Below are positions 36,975-46,435 of a stretch of 64,000 nucleotides of DNA, in pieces (the first letter of the stretch is position 1; every line of letters begins with the position of its first letter). The translations under genes and the position numbers were made by a program. This DNA is from Burkholderiales bacterium (GTDB lineage Bacteria > Pseudomonadota > Gammaproteobacteria > Burkholderiales > UBA6910). Under the pieces are notes generated by a model that had not been told where the DNA came from, searched no databases, and saw only the letters and a program-made list of their open reading frames with translations. The stretch spans positions 248,001 to 312,000 of the forward strand of contig BPKG01000004.1 of assembly GCA_026005015.1 (NCBI GenBank), written 5' to 3'.

Positions 36975-37175
36975 GCCTTGCTCCTTGGCGTTACGGTGAG
37001 GGATCCGGACGGGGCCCGGGCCCCGAGTCGCACTCCGAACGGCCCAGGCCGGGATCTGCGCCGAAGGGCGCTGATTATCGCCGACCCCTCATCCCCTAGG
37101 CAACGACACCCCCGCCGGATCCCTCGTGCGCGAGAAATTATGGGTGGCGGGCGCAGAGGAGAAAATCGAATGTTT

Positions 37176-37190
37176 TTATGGTGGGTATAA
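37176..37190. promoter_or_regulatory. Candidate CbbR box upstream of tkt
   Basis: TTAT-ggtgggt-ATAA, TTAT-N7-ATAA and T-N11-A, in the 235-bp gap between ntrX and tkt, about 200 bp before the tkt ATG. The same half-sites and spacing occur at 24091-24105. The rest of the gap holds only G/C-rich imperfect repeats and no clear gene. Confidence 0.45.
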
Positions 37191-37209
37191 CGACCGGGCG
37201 TCGGCGCGG

Positions 37210-38472
37210 TCAATCCTCGCCGCGGCCGGGAATGCGAATCCCCAACTGCTTCAGCTTGCGATAGAGGTGGGTGCGCTCGAGCCCCACCTTGTCCGCCACC
37301 CGGGAAATGTTGCCCTCTTCCCGGGCGATGTGGTGCTCGAAGTAGATCTGCTCGAAGCGCTCCCGGGCCTCCCGCAGGGGTAGATCCAGCGGGATCGGGA
37401 AGGGCTGCGCCGGGCCATCCGGGCGCGGCAGCAAGCGCTCGATCTCCTCCGCGGTGATCTCCGGGCCGAGGGCGGCGTGGGCGGCGGAACGGATCACCCC
37501 GTTCAGTTGCGCCAGATCGCCGGGCCAGCGGGCGTTGCGCAGCAGGTTGAGCGCCCCGGTGGACAGGGTGCGCACGGGCACCTCACCCGCCTCCACGCAC
37601 TGGGAGAGGAGCATGCGAGCGATCTCGGGGATGTCTTCCCGGTGATCCTCGAGGGCCGGCACCGGGACAGTCAGCGCCGAGAGCAGCTCGTAGAGCTTGG
37701 CGTCGAACTGGCCTTGGCTCACCAGGGCAGCCAGGTTGTTGCGGGCGCTGGCGCACACCAGCCGGACGTTGTAGCGCTCCAGCTTGGCCGCGTGGATCAG
37801 CAGGCCCTTCTGCTCCAGGCGGCTCAAGTCCGCCACCTCCCGCAGGAACAACACGCCGTCGCGGGCCTCGGCCAGCAGGTCGACGGCCGGATCGATGAGG
37901 CGGGCGCCGTTCTCCAGCGCCACCCAGGGGGTGTTGGGGCGGTGCAGGAAGCGGGCGCACAGCTCCACCGGCGACCCCGGCGGGCCGAGGAGCAGCACCG
38001 GCGAGCGCAGGTTCGCCACCTGCTCCAGGCGGCGGCGCAGCTCGGCCACCACGGGCGAGCGGCCCAGGGCCAGCAGGGAAAGGGGCGGGGCGGGCTCGCT
38101 CTTGCCCCGCTGCAGGGCGCGCCCGACGGTGGCGAGCAGCTTCTGCATGGCGATGGGCTTTTCCAGGAAGTCGAAGGCGCCGATACGGGTCGCCTCCACC
38201 GCCGTGTCGATGGTGGCGTGCCCCGACATCATCACCACGGGCATGGTGAGCAGCCCCCGGCTGGCCCACTCCTTGAGCAGCGTCACCCCGTCGGTGTCGG
38301 GCATCCAGATGTCCAACAGCACCAGGTCGGGGCGCATGCGGTTGCGGATGTCCCGGGCCTGGCTGGCGTTCTCCGCCAGGCGCACCCGGTAGCCCTCGTC
38401 CTCCAGGATCTCGGACAGGAGCTCCCGGATGCCCACCTCGTCGTCCACGATCAGGATCTGGCTGGGTCCCAT
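37210..38472 (-). CDS. ntrX: NtrX-type response regulator with degenerate AAA+ domain
   Basis: 420 residues. The receiver domain is intact (ILIVDDE, phospho-acceptor in LVLLDIWMP, VMMSGHATI, EKPI). The central domain is aligned with sigma-54 activators but has lost key motifs: the Walker A position reads GPPGSPVEL with no Lys-Thr/Ser, the Walker B position reads GVLFLREVADL with Arg for Asp, and there is no GAFTGA loop. A Fis-type helix-turn-helix ends the protein (EEGNISRVADKVGLERTHLYRKLKQLGI). It therefore probably binds DNA but cannot drive sigma-54 by ATP hydrolysis. Nine bases separate it from its kinase gene ntrY. Confidence 0.88.
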   Translation of the reverse strand: MGPSQILIVDDEVGIRELLSEILEDEGYRVRLAENASQARDIRNRMRPDLVLLDIWMPDTDGVTLLKEWASRGLLTMPVVMMSGHATIDTAVEATRIGAFDFLEKPIAMQKLLATVGRALQRGKSEPAPPLSLLALGRSPVVAELRRRLEQVANLRSPVLLLGPPGSPVELCARFLHRPNTPWVALENGARLIDPAVDLLAEARDGVLFLREVADLSRLEQKGLLIHAAKLERYNVRLVCASARNNLAALVSQGQFDAKLYELLSALTVPVPALEDHREDIPEIARMLLSQCVEAGEVPVRTLSTGALNLLRNARWPGDLAQLNGVIRSAAHAALGPEITAEEIERLLPRPDGPAQPFPIPLDLPLREARERFEQIYFEHHIAREEGNISRVADKVGLERTHLYRKLKQLGIRIPGRGED

Positions 38473-38480
38473 GGCCCGCC

Positions 38481-40637
38481 TCAGGAAGCCACCCGCCCCA
38501 CGGCCATGCCCGCCTCGGCTACGGCGAGGGCCGGCAGCTCGATGGTGATGCGCGCCCCCCGGGGAGCGAGGTTTTCGATGCGCACTTTGCCGTCGTGGGC
38601 TTCGACGATTCTTCTCACGATGGCGAGCCCCAGTCCCGTGCCCTTGGGCTTGGTGGTAACGTAGGGTTCGAAGGCGCGGCGCACCACCTCCTCCGGAAAC
38701 CCCTGGCCGTTGTCCAGCACCGACAGGGTCACCGTGCCGTCTTGCGCCCGGGTCGCCAGGGTGATCTGGGGCCGCGTCGCCTCCGCCGTGGCGTCCTGGG
38801 CGTTGCGCAGCAGGTTGTGGATCACCTGCCCCAACTGCTCCGCGTCGCCCATCACCAGGGGGAGCTGCGGCGCCAGGTCGACCCGGATAGCGGGCGCCGC
38901 CGCCTCGTAGAGGGGCAGAATGTCGTTGACCAGCCGGTTGATGTCAAGGGGCGCGCGCTTGATCTCCGGAAGCCGGGCGTAGCGGCTGAAAGCGTCCACC
39001 ATGGTCTTCATGGCCGCGACCTGGGCGACGATGGTGCGGGTCGCCCGGGCGAGCACCTCCGCGTCGCGCCCGGTAAGCTTGTCCGCCAGCTTGTGCTGCA
39101 GCCGCTCGGCGGCGAGCTGGATGGGGGTGAGGGGATTCTTGATCTCGTGGGCCAGCCGGCGCGCCACCTCGCCCCAGGCCGCCTCCCGCTGGGCCTGGAT
39201 CAGGTCGGTCACGTCGTCGAAAACCACCACGTAGCCGCTCGCCGCCACTTCCGGGAGCCGCGTGCCCCGCGCGAGCAGCACCTGGGTGCCGGAGGCGAGG
39301 GGTCGCTCCACCTGGCGCTGCCAGCGCTCCTCCTGGGATTGGGCGAATTCGCGCGCCACCGTCTCGACGAGAGGGGCGAGCTCCGGAAAGCGCTCGGCGA
39401 TCTCGGCGTAGGTCAGGCCGACGAGGGCCTCCGCGTCCACCCCCAGGATGCGCGCCGCGCTGCGGTTGGCGGAGCGCAGCCGTCCCTCCTTGTCGAAGGC
39501 CACCACGCCCGAGGACAGGTTGGCGAGCAGGCTCTCCAGGTAAGCCTTGGCGCCTTCCACCTCGGCCTGCTTGCGCAGGGCCTCCGCCCGGGCCTCGGCG
39601 AGCTGCTGGGTCATGGCGTTGAACGAGGCCATGAGGATGCCCATCTCGTCCCGGCTCTGCACCGGGTGGCGGCGGCTGAAGTCCCCCTGGGCCACCGCCC
39701 GGGTGCCTTCAGCCAGCAGCCCCAGGGGCGCCGCCAGCCGCTCGCTCAGGATGAAAGCCAGGGCCAGCGCCGACAGCAGCGACAGCAGCAGCGACAGGGT
39801 CAGGGTCACGCGGTACAGGCGCTTCAACCCGGTGCGCGCCAGCAGCAGCTCCTGGTAGTCCTGGTAGACCGCCTGCACCGACTCCGCGTCCTGCCTGAGC
39901 TGGGTCGGCACCGGCTGGATGAGCTGCAGCACCCGCACGTCCTCTCCCGGCAGGAGCACGTTCACCGGCATCAGCACCCGCAGCACCATGCCCCGGTCGG
40001 GCAGCCGCTCCACCGCCGAGTACGCCTTCTGCAACCGCACCTGCCGCAGCACGGCGGCGTCGGGAAAGTGGGGCAGCAGGGCCGCGCTGGCGCCGGTGGA
40101 GAAGGCGAGGAGCTTTCCCCGCTGGTCGAACAGGGACACTTCGAACAATCCCGTCTGCTCGCGCAACTGGTTGAGCAGCTCCAGGGGCTCGCGGCCGGGC
40201 TGTTCGGCGAGCACCAGGGAGAGATTCACCGCCGCCGCGTTCATGTCCTTGAGCATGTTGTCGAGGGCGGTACGGCCCAGGTTGAGGCCGCCTTCCAGCG
40301 CCCGCTCGACCCGCACGTCGAACCACGACTCGATGCTCTTGGTGAGGAACTGGACCGAGACCACGTACACCAGCGCCCCCGGCACCAGCGCCATGAGGGT
40401 GAAGAGCGCGAGCAGCTTGAAGGCCAGCCGCGAGCCGAACACGCCCCGGCGCAGCTTCTTCACCAGCCGCGCGAGCTGCGTTCCCACCACCAGCAGCAAC
40501 AGGACCACGAGCGCCCCGTTCAGCGCCAGCAGCAGCGGATACTGGTCGGCGAAAAGGGCGCTGTTGCGGCTCGCGGTGGCGAGGAGATAGAGCAGCACCG
40601 CGCCCAGCCCGATGACGATGACCACCAGGTACTTCAC
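38481..40637 (-). CDS. ntrY: NtrY-type membrane histidine kinase
   Basis: 718 residues from a GTG start. Membrane helices lie near residues 3-22, 34-56 and 71-100, then a periplasmic sensor loop, another helix near 275-300 and a HAMP linker (LAEGTRAVAQGDFSRRH). A PAS domain follows (VVAFDKEGRLRSANRSAARILGVDAE). The HisKA box is EVARRLAHEIKNPLTPIQLAAERLQ with the phospho-accepting His, and the ATPase part has the N box LLRNAQDAT, and LDNGQGFP and GTGLGLAIV. Paired with NtrX downstream; NtrYX systems are tied to nitrogen, redox or envelope sensing depending on species. Confidence 0.93.
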   Translation of the reverse strand: MKYLVVIVIGLGAVLLYLLATASRNSALFADQYPLLLALNGALVVLLLLVVGTQLARLVKKLRRGVFGSRLAFKLLALFTLMALVPGALVYVVSVQFLTKSIESWFDVRVERALEGGLNLGRTALDNMLKDMNAAAVNLSLVLAEQPGREPLELLNQLREQTGLFEVSLFDQRGKLLAFSTGASAALLPHFPDAAVLRQVRLQKAYSAVERLPDRGMVLRVLMPVNVLLPGEDVRVLQLIQPVPTQLRQDAESVQAVYQDYQELLLARTGLKRLYRVTLTLSLLLSLLSALALAFILSERLAAPLGLLAEGTRAVAQGDFSRRHPVQSRDEMGILMASFNAMTQQLAEARAEALRKQAEVEGAKAYLESLLANLSSGVVAFDKEGRLRSANRSAARILGVDAEALVGLTYAEIAERFPELAPLVETVAREFAQSQEERWQRQVERPLASGTQVLLARGTRLPEVAASGYVVVFDDVTDLIQAQREAAWGEVARRLAHEIKNPLTPIQLAAERLQHKLADKLTGRDAEVLARATRTIVAQVAAMKTMVDAFSRYARLPEIKRAPLDINRLVNDILPLYEAAAPAIRVDLAPQLPLVMGDAEQLGQVIHNLLRNAQDATAEATRPQITLATRAQDGTVTLSVLDNGQGFPEEVVRRAFEPYVTTKPKGTGLGLAIVRRIVEAHDGKVRIENLAPRGARITIELPALAVAEAGMAVGRVAS

Positions 40638-40665
40638 GGGCGCCTCCTGCGGGCGGCGGCGCGGC

Positions 40666-41259
40666 TCACGGCATGAACCTCCACTGGTACCAGTCGGACT
40701 CGATCGCCCAGTCCCGGGTGGTGAGGGAGCTCACTTGAAACGGCGGCGGCAGCCGGGCGGGATCCAGGCGCATGCGCACCGCCGCCCGGTACACCACGCC
40801 CCGCTCGAGGGCTCGGCCGTCCAGCACCCGCCAGCCCCGCACCCGCCCCGCCCAGCGCAGCGCCGCCTCCAGGCTGTCGGCCACATGGGTGCCCTGATCG
40901 TCGGACACCTCGTACTGGCGCGTGAGGGGGACGTAGGAGAGCCGCACCGAATGCTCGCCGCCCGCGATGCGCTTGCCGAACCAGTACCTGCGCGGGCGCG
41001 ACACTTCCACGTCCACCACGAAATGGACCGGCACGCCCTTGCTCAGGGCGGTAATGACGACGGGATTGAGGGAGATGGCGAAATCCGCGTTCAGGACGTA
41101 GCCGCTGCCCGCTTGCACCAGCTCGGCCGAATTCACCTCGATCGCCTCGGCCCCGGCCGCGGCGGCAGCGGCGAGGAGCAGGCAGGCGGCAAGCGCCCCG
41201 CGCCACGGACGCCCCTCAGCCCAGGGCCGGTTCAGCGCTTCCCTTACCGAGCAGGGCAT
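40666..41259 (-). CDS. DUF4390 domain protein, exported
   Basis: 197 residues from an ATG inside the end of rsmB (44-bp overlap). The signal peptide region is PWRGALAACLLLAAAAAAGAEA. The mature domain (YVLNADFAISLNPVVITALSKGVPVHFVVDVEVSRPRRYWF, RLSYVPLTRQYEVSD and ESDWYQWRF at the end) matches the DUF4390 family, which in Betaproteobacteria is regularly encoded between rsmB and ntrY. Function unknown; a periplasmic or envelope partner of the NtrY sensor is an inference from conserved position. Confidence 0.85.
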   Translation of the reverse strand: MPCSVREALNRPWAEGRPWRGALAACLLLAAAAAAGAEAIEVNSAELVQAGSGYVLNADFAISLNPVVITALSKGVPVHFVVDVEVSRPRRYWFGKRIAGGEHSVRLSYVPLTRQYEVSDDQGTHVADSLEAALRWAGRVRGWRVLDGRALERGVVYRAAVRMRLDPARLPPPFQVSSLTTRDWAIESDWYQWRFMP

Positions 41260-42511
41260 AGAAAAATCCGTCCTGGGAGGCGTCGGGGAAAAGCTGCCGC
41301 ATGCCGGACTCGGCGCCCGGCAGCGGCAGGAGCCGGGCGTCGCCGTGCCGCTCGAGGAACGCGCCGATGACGCCCTGATTCTCCTCGGCGAACACGGAGC
41401 AAGTGACGTAGAGCAATTTACCACCACTGTCCAGGACCCGCCACACGCCGTCCAGGATACGCCCCTGCTCGGCGGCGAACCGGGGAAGATCGGCGGCGCG
41501 TCTCAACCACTTGATGTCGGGATGGCGCCGCACGACCCCCGAGCCGCTGCAGGGCACGTCCGCCAGCACCCGCTGGAAGGGCCGGCCGTCCCACCAGCGT
41601 TGCGGGTCCGCGCCATCGGCGCACAGGAGGCTTGCCGAAAGCCCCAGGCGGGCAAGGTTGGCCTCGACCCGCTTCAGCCGCTCCGGGTCCCGGTCTAGGG
41701 CCACCAGCGCCACGTCCGCGTGCTCGAGGAGGTGGGCCGCCTTGCCCCCCGGGGCGCTGCAGGCGTCCAGCACCCGCATCCCGGGCTGCGGGTCCAGGAA
41801 GGCGGGCGCGAGCTGGGCTCCCAGGTCCTGCACCGACACCCAGCCTTCGGCAAAGCGCGGCAGCCGCTCCACCGGCACCGGCCGCTCCAGCAGCACTCCC
41901 GCGGGCGGCACCGGGCGGGCTTCGAGCCCCGCCTCCGTGAGCAGCGCCAGGTACCCCTCCAGGGTCGTGCGCCGCAGGTTCACCCGCAGGCCCATGGGCG
42001 GATGCCCGTTGCCGGTCTCGAGCAGCGCCCGGTAGCGCCCGGGATACTGGATCTTCAGCGCCTCGATCCACCAGCGGGGATGGGAGTAGCGGGCGCTCTC
42101 GTCGTCGGCCACGGCGCTCCTCACCAGCTCCGCCGAGCGGCGCTGGAAGGCGCGCAACACCGCGTTGGCGAACCCGCGCGCCCCCTGCCCTGCCAGCTCG
42201 CCCGCAAGTCCCACCGCTTCGCTTACCACGGCGTGGGGCGCCGCCCGGGTGGCATGGAGCTGGTACAGAGCCACCAGGAGCAAGGCCCGAAGCCGCTGCG
42301 GGCGGGGGGCCTTACGCGCGAGCCGCTCGAGGACCGCGGCGAGCAGCCCGTAGTGGCGCAGGGTGCCGTAGGCCAGATCCTGGGCGCGGGCCCGCTCGGC
42401 CCCCGCCAGATCTTTCCGCCGGTCCAAGGCGAGGGGCAGCGCCGTGGAGAGACTCTCGCCCCCGAGGACCCGCGCCACCGCTTCGGCGGCCACCCGCTGG
42501 GCTTCGCGCAT
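41216..42511 (-). CDS. rsmB: 16S rRNA (cytosine(967)-C(5))-methyltransferase
   Basis: 431 residues. An N-terminal NusB-like RNA-binding domain (RAQDLAYGTLRHYGLLAAVLE, FANAVLRAFQR) precedes the Rossmann methyltransferase. SAM site VLDACSAPGGKAAHLLE, catalytic cysteines in DVPCSGSGVVRRHPDIKW and YVTCSVFAEENQGVI. Methylates C967 of 16S rRNA. Follows fmt by 18 bp in the def-fmt-rsmB cluster found widely in bacteria. Confidence 0.96.
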   Translation of the reverse strand: MREAQRVAAEAVARVLGGESLSTALPLALDRRKDLAGAERARAQDLAYGTLRHYGLLAAVLERLARKAPRPQRLRALLLVALYQLHATRAAPHAVVSEAVGLAGELAGQGARGFANAVLRAFQRRSAELVRSAVADDESARYSHPRWWIEALKIQYPGRYRALLETGNGHPPMGLRVNLRRTTLEGYLALLTEAGLEARPVPPAGVLLERPVPVERLPRFAEGWVSVQDLGAQLAPAFLDPQPGMRVLDACSAPGGKAAHLLEHADVALVALDRDPERLKRVEANLARLGLSASLLCADGADPQRWWDGRPFQRVLADVPCSGSGVVRRHPDIKWLRRAADLPRFAAEQGRILDGVWRVLDSGGKLLYVTCSVFAEENQGVIGAFLERHGDARLLPLPGAESGMRQLFPDASQDGFFYALLGKGSAEPALG

Positions 42512-42529
42512 CGTCCCGAGACTCCCGCT

Positions 42530-43459
42530 TCAGCCGCCCAGCCGCTCCCCGGGCTGCAGGGGGAAGCCCCGCAGGAACTCGGCCGCGGGCAAGCGCCGCC
42601 CGCCCGGGCGCTGCAATTCCAGGATCCGCAGCGCCCCCGAGCCGCAGCCCACCACCAGGCCTTCCGCGTTCGCCTGGAGCACCCGACCGGGCGCGCCCCC
42701 TGGAGCTTCCACCGGCCGAGCCCGCCACAGCTTGAGGGCCGTGCCTCTGGCGGAGGTGGCGGCTCCCGGATGGGGGCTGAACGCTCGCACCTGGCGCTCG
42801 ATGAAAGCGGCCTCCCGGCTCCAGTCGATGGCGGCTTCCTCCCGGGCGATCTTGGGGGCGTAGCAGGCCCCCGCCTCATCCTGGGGCGTGGGGCGCAGCT
42901 TCTCCGCTTCCAGGGCGTCCAGAGCTTCCACGATACATTGGGCCCCCAGGGCGGCCAGCTTGCCGGTGAGGCTGCCCGCGGTATCGTCCGGGGCAACGGG
43001 CAGGGCCCGCTGGAGCAGCACCGGGCCGGTGTCCAGGCCCTCGTCCATCTGCATGATGGTAATGCCCGTTTGCTCGTCCCCGGCGAGGATGGCTCGTGGG
43101 ATGGGCGCGGCGCCGCGCCAGCGGGGGAGGAGGGAGGCGTGGATGTTGACGCAGCCATGGCGCGGGATCTCTAGGACCGCGCGGGGGAGGAGCAGGCCGT
43201 AGGCCGCCACTACCAGCACATCCGGCGCCGCCTCCACCAGCGCCTGCTGGACCGCCCCATCCCGCAGGGTCTGGGGCTGGAGCAACGCGAGCCCCGCCTC
43301 CTGCGCCAGTCGCTTCACCGGGCTTGGGGCGGGCTTGAGGCCCCGACCTGCCGGCCGGTCCGGCTGGGTCAATACCAGCATGACCCGGTGTCGGGAGCGC
43401 AGCAGCGCCGCCAAGGCGGTCGCCGCGAATTCGGGCGTGCCGGCGAAAACGAGATTCAT
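42530..43459 (-). CDS. fmt: Methionyl-tRNA formyltransferase
   Basis: 309 residues. NLVFAGTPEFAATALAALL starts the formyltransferase domain. Formyl-folate site CVNIHASLLPRWRGAAPIPRAI and the catalytic-loop DEGLDTGPVLLQ are present. The C-terminal OB-fold region begins around residue 205. Formylates initiator Met-tRNA. Lies 34 bp after def, the enzyme that later removes the formyl group. Confidence 0.97.
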   Translation of the reverse strand: MNLVFAGTPEFAATALAALLRSRHRVMLVLTQPDRPAGRGLKPAPSPVKRLAQEAGLALLQPQTLRDGAVQQALVEAAPDVLVVAAYGLLLPRAVLEIPRHGCVNIHASLLPRWRGAAPIPRAILAGDEQTGITIMQMDEGLDTGPVLLQRALPVAPDDTAGSLTGKLAALGAQCIVEALDALEAEKLRPTPQDEAGACYAPKIAREEAAIDWSREAAFIERQVRAFSPHPGAATSARGTALKLWRARPVEAPGGAPGRVLQANAEGLVVGCGSGALRILELQRPGGRRLPAAEFLRGFPLQPGERLGG

Positions 43460-43493
43460 GGGGGAATCTCCCGGTCCCGGACCGGGGCCGGGC

Positions 43494-43997
43494 TCACATG
43501 ACCTTGCGCTGCTGCTTGCGCAGCTTGGCCAGGATGCGGTTCTGCTTGAGGCGCGAGAGGTACTCGACGAAGACCTTGCCCTGCAGGTGGTCCATCTCGT
43601 GCTGGATGCACACGGCGAGCAGGCCCTCCGCGTCCAGGGTGAAGGATTTGCCCTGCGGGTCCAAGGCCCGCACGGTCACCCGCTCGGCCCGCTGCACCCG
43701 CTCGAAAATGCCGGGCACCGAAAGGCAGCCCTCTTCGATCTCCGACACGCCGCTCTTCGCCAGGATCTCCGGGTTGATGAGCACCAGCAACTGATCCCGG
43801 GTCTCGGACACGTCGATGGTGATCACCTGCAGGTGAACGTCGATCTGGGTGGCAGCGAGCCCGATGCCTGGGGCGGCGTACATGGTCTCCGCCATGTCCT
43901 GGACCAAGGCCCGGATGGAATCGTCCACCAAGGCGACCGGGGCCGCTTTCTTGTGCAGCCGAGGATCGGGGTACTGCAGGATTTGCCGGATCGCCAT
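43494..43997 (-). CDS. def: Peptide deformylase
   Basis: 167 residues with all three metal-site motifs: [20 protein letters not shown] and HEMDHLQG. Removes the N-formyl group from nascent proteins. First gene of the def-fmt-rsmB-DUF4390-ntrY-ntrX run, with a strong promoter upstream. Confidence 0.97.
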   Translation of the reverse strand: MAIRQILQYPDPRLHKKAAPVALVDDSIRALVQDMAETMYAAPGIGLAATQIDVHLQVITIDVSETRDQLLVLINPEILAKSGVSEIEEGCLSVPGIFERVQRAERVTVRALDPQGKSFTLDAEGLLAVCIQHEMDHLQGKVFVEYLSRLKQNRILAKLRKQQRKVM

Positions 43998-44020
43998 AAA
44001 ATCTTGCCGATTGAATGGAC

Positions 44021-44049
44021 TATATGGAGAATTTAATCTAAAGTGTCAA
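44021..44049 (-). promoter_or_regulatory. Promoter of the def operon
   Basis: Minus strand TTGACA, 17 bases, CATATA (TATAGT two bases further is an alternative -10). It is directed at def, whose ATG is at 43997. Located in the 128-bp divergent gap shared with the LysM-protein gene. Confidence 0.6.
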
Positions 44050-44125
44050 CTGGAAGCCAGCCGTCCGCCCCTCTTTACTCCGCCGGCGGGGGAGGCGCCA
44101 GCCCATCGAAAAAGGCGAAGCCGCT

Positions 44126-45160
44126 ATGCATAAGAGCATTATATCCCTGTTTTTGTTTCCTTGTTTCCTCCTTTGGCTGCCCGCCAAGGGCGTCCAGGCC
44201 CAGCCCCTACAGCTCGTCCCTGACGCCCCGGACCGGTACGTGGTCCAGAAGGGCGACACCCTGTGGGCCATCTCCGGCCGCTACCTCCAGAGCCCGTGGC
44301 GCTGGCCCGAGCTATGGGGGATGAACAAGGAACAGATCAAAAATCCCCACCTGATCTATCCGGGCGACGTGCTGGTGCTGGACCGCCGCGGCCCGGCACC
44401 CCGGCTCTCCAAGGAAATGGAGACGGTGAAGCTCTCTCCCCGGGTCCGGGTGGAGCCCAGCACCCGGGAGGCCATTCCCACCATCCCGGCGAGCGCCATC
44501 CGGCCGTTCTTGGCCAAGCCTCTGGTGGTGGACGCCCAAGGACTCCATGGGGCGCCCCGCATCGTCGCCATGCAGGAGGGGCGGGTGATCGCCTCCGCCG
44601 GCGACCTGCTGAGCGTCGCCGGCCTGCCCCAGGGCCAGGGCCTGCTCTGGGACATCTACGAGCTGGGGGGTGCCTTGAAAGACCCGGGAACTGGAGAAAT
44701 CCTGGGCCACGAGGCGGTGCATCTGGGGACGGGCCGGATCGTGCGCCATGAACCCGCGGCCACGGTGGTGGAGGTGGTGGATTCCAACCAGGAGATCCTT
44801 CTGGGGGCCCGGCTGGTGAAAGCCGTCGAAATGCCTTACATCAACTTCGTACCTAAGGCGCCCCAGCGCCGGATCTCCGGTTTCGTCATCTCCACCTACG
44901 GCGGGAGCACCGAGGCGGGCCCCACCGCCGTCGTGGCCATCAACAAGGGCAAGCGGGACGGCCTGGAGCTTGGGGACGTGCTGAAGGTGCGGGCGGGCCA
45001 AGGCCGGGCGACGGTGGAGCGGGGGCGCTCGGCGGAGGCCGCCCCTGACCAGAGCATCGGGTTGATCATGGTGTTCCGCACCTTCGACCGGGTGTCCTAC
45101 GCCATGGTGATGCAGGCGAACCGCCAAGTGGCGCCTCTGGACACGATCGAAAACCCTTGA
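44126..45160 (+). CDS. LysM-domain envelope protein
   Basis: 344 residues with a signal peptide (MHKSIISLFLFPCFLLWLPAKGVQA). A LysM domain follows immediately (YVVQKGDTLWAISGRYLQSPWRWPELWGMN, HLIYPGDVLVLD), which binds peptidoglycan. The remaining ~250 residues have no enzyme motif that I recognise. In Betaproteobacteria this protein is commonly encoded between def and dprA, as here. Periplasmic, probably cell-wall associated; precise function unknown. Confidence 0.9.
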   Translation: MHKSIISLFLFPCFLLWLPAKGVQAQPLQLVPDAPDRYVVQKGDTLWAISGRYLQSPWRWPELWGMNKEQIKNPHLIYPGDVLVLDRRGPAPRLSKEMETVKLSPRVRVEPSTREAIPTIPASAIRPFLAKPLVVDAQGLHGAPRIVAMQEGRVIASAGDLLSVAGLPQGQGLLWDIYELGGALKDPGTGEILGHEAVHLGTGRIVRHEPAATVVEVVDSNQEILLGARLVKAVEMPYINFVPKAPQRRISGFVISTYGGSTEAGPTAVVAINKGKRDGLELGDVLKVRAGQGRATVERGRSAEAAPDQSIGLIMVFRTFDRVSYAMVMQANRQVAPLDTIENP

Positions 45161-45194
45161 GCGACGGCAGGGCCGCGACCGGGCGATTTCGCCC

Positions 45195-46295
45195 ATGGCG
45201 CCGGATCGCCGCACCGAGGCCTGGGTTCGGCTGAGCCTCGTTCCCGGATCGGGCGGCAAGACCCTGCGGAGTCTCCTCGCCGCTTGCGGCGGACCGGAAG
45301 AGGTGCTGGCCGCGTCCCGGGGCTTGGTCGCCCGCATCGCCGGGGAAGCCGCCGCGGCCCGCTTGCAGGCGGGCCCTGACCCGGCCCAGGTCGAAGCGAC
45401 CCTGGCCTGGGCCCAACTCCCCGGCCATCACCTGGTGGCCCTGGACGACCCCCGCTATCCCGGACAACTGCTCCATATCCCGGACCCACCCCTGCTCCTG
45501 TACGTGAGGGGCAGGGCCGAGCTCCTGGCGCGACCGGCCCTGGCCATCGTGGGCAGCCGCAACGCCACGCCCCAGGGCCTGGCCAACGCCGAAGCCTTCG
45601 CCAAGGCCTTGAGCGACGCTGGGCTGACCATCGTGAGCGGTCTCGCCTTGGGGATCGACGCCGCGGCCCATCGGGGCGGCCTCGCCGGAGCCTCCAGCAG
45701 CGTGGCGGTCACCGGGACCGGGCTTGACCGGGTCTACCCGGCCCGCAACCGGGACCTGGCCCTGGCCCTGGCGGAACAGGGGGCCCTGGTGTCCGAGTTT
45801 CCCCTGGGAACGCCCGCCCGGGCGGAGAACTTCCCCCGCCGCAACCGGCTCCTGAGCGGCCTGTCCCGGGGTTGCCTCGTGGTGGAGGCGGCGCTCCAGA
45901 GCGGCTCCCTCATCACCGCCCGCCTGGCCGCAGACCAGGGCCGGGAGGTCTTCGCCATCCCCGGCTCTATCCACTCGCCCCTGTCAAAGGGCTGCCATGC
46001 CCTCATCAAGCAAGGGGCGAAGTTGGTAGAAACCGCCCGGGACATCCTGGAAGAGCTGGGCCTCCAAGCGGCGGGCATCGGGCCGTCCTTAGGCCTCGCC
46101 CCCGGTTCTGCGGCACCCGGCCAGGCGGAGGCCTCGCCCCTGCTCGCCCACCTGGGCTTCGACCCGGTGGACCTGGATACTCTGGCCCAGCGCAGCGGCC
46201 GGCCACCCCAGGAGCTCCTGGCAGAGCTGGTGGCCCTGGAGCTGGAAGGCCGGATCGCTAGCCTACCCGGCAGCCGCTACCAGAGAATCAAATAA
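45195..46295 (+). CDS. dprA: DNA-processing protein DprA
   Basis: 366 residues. An N-terminal helix-hairpin region, then the Rossmann-like domain with AIVGSRNATPQGLANAEAFAKAL, IVSGLALGIDAAAHRGGL and VAVTGTGLDRVYPARNRDLA. The ssDNA-binding G-S/R-rich FPRRNRLLSGLSRGCLVVEAAL and the C-terminal winged helix (from DPVDLDTLAQRSGRP) complete it. Loads RecA on incoming single strands in natural transformation. 34 bp after the LysM gene. Confidence 0.96.
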   Translation: MAPDRRTEAWVRLSLVPGSGGKTLRSLLAACGGPEEVLAASRGLVARIAGEAAAARLQAGPDPAQVEATLAWAQLPGHHLVALDDPRYPGQLLHIPDPPLLLYVRGRAELLARPALAIVGSRNATPQGLANAEAFAKALSDAGLTIVSGLALGIDAAAHRGGLAGASSSVAVTGTGLDRVYPARNRDLALALAEQGALVSEFPLGTPARAENFPRRNRLLSGLSRGCLVVEAALQSGSLITARLAADQGREVFAIPGSIHSPLSKGCHALIKQGAKLVETARDILEELGLQAAGIGPSLGLAPGSAAPGQAEASPLLAHLGFDPVDLDTLAQRSGRPPQELLAELVALELEGRIASLPGSRYQRIK

Positions 46296-46360
46296 AAAAA
46301 ATCAAAATATTGTGAGTAAGTAAGCGCTCGCAATACGAGTGCCCCGGCTGCCCGCCTGAC

Positions 46361-46389
46361 TTGTACCGCCCGGGAATAGCTCCTATCAT
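46361..46389 (+). promoter_or_regulatory. Promoter for topB
   Basis: TTGTAC, 17 bases, TATCAT, ending 46 bp before the topB ATG at 46436. It lies in the 140-bp gap after dprA. Confidence 0.5.
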
Positions 46390-46435
46390 CAACCGCTTTC
46401 TTTTTCCGGCGCGAACGCTCCCAGCGGTCCATTCC

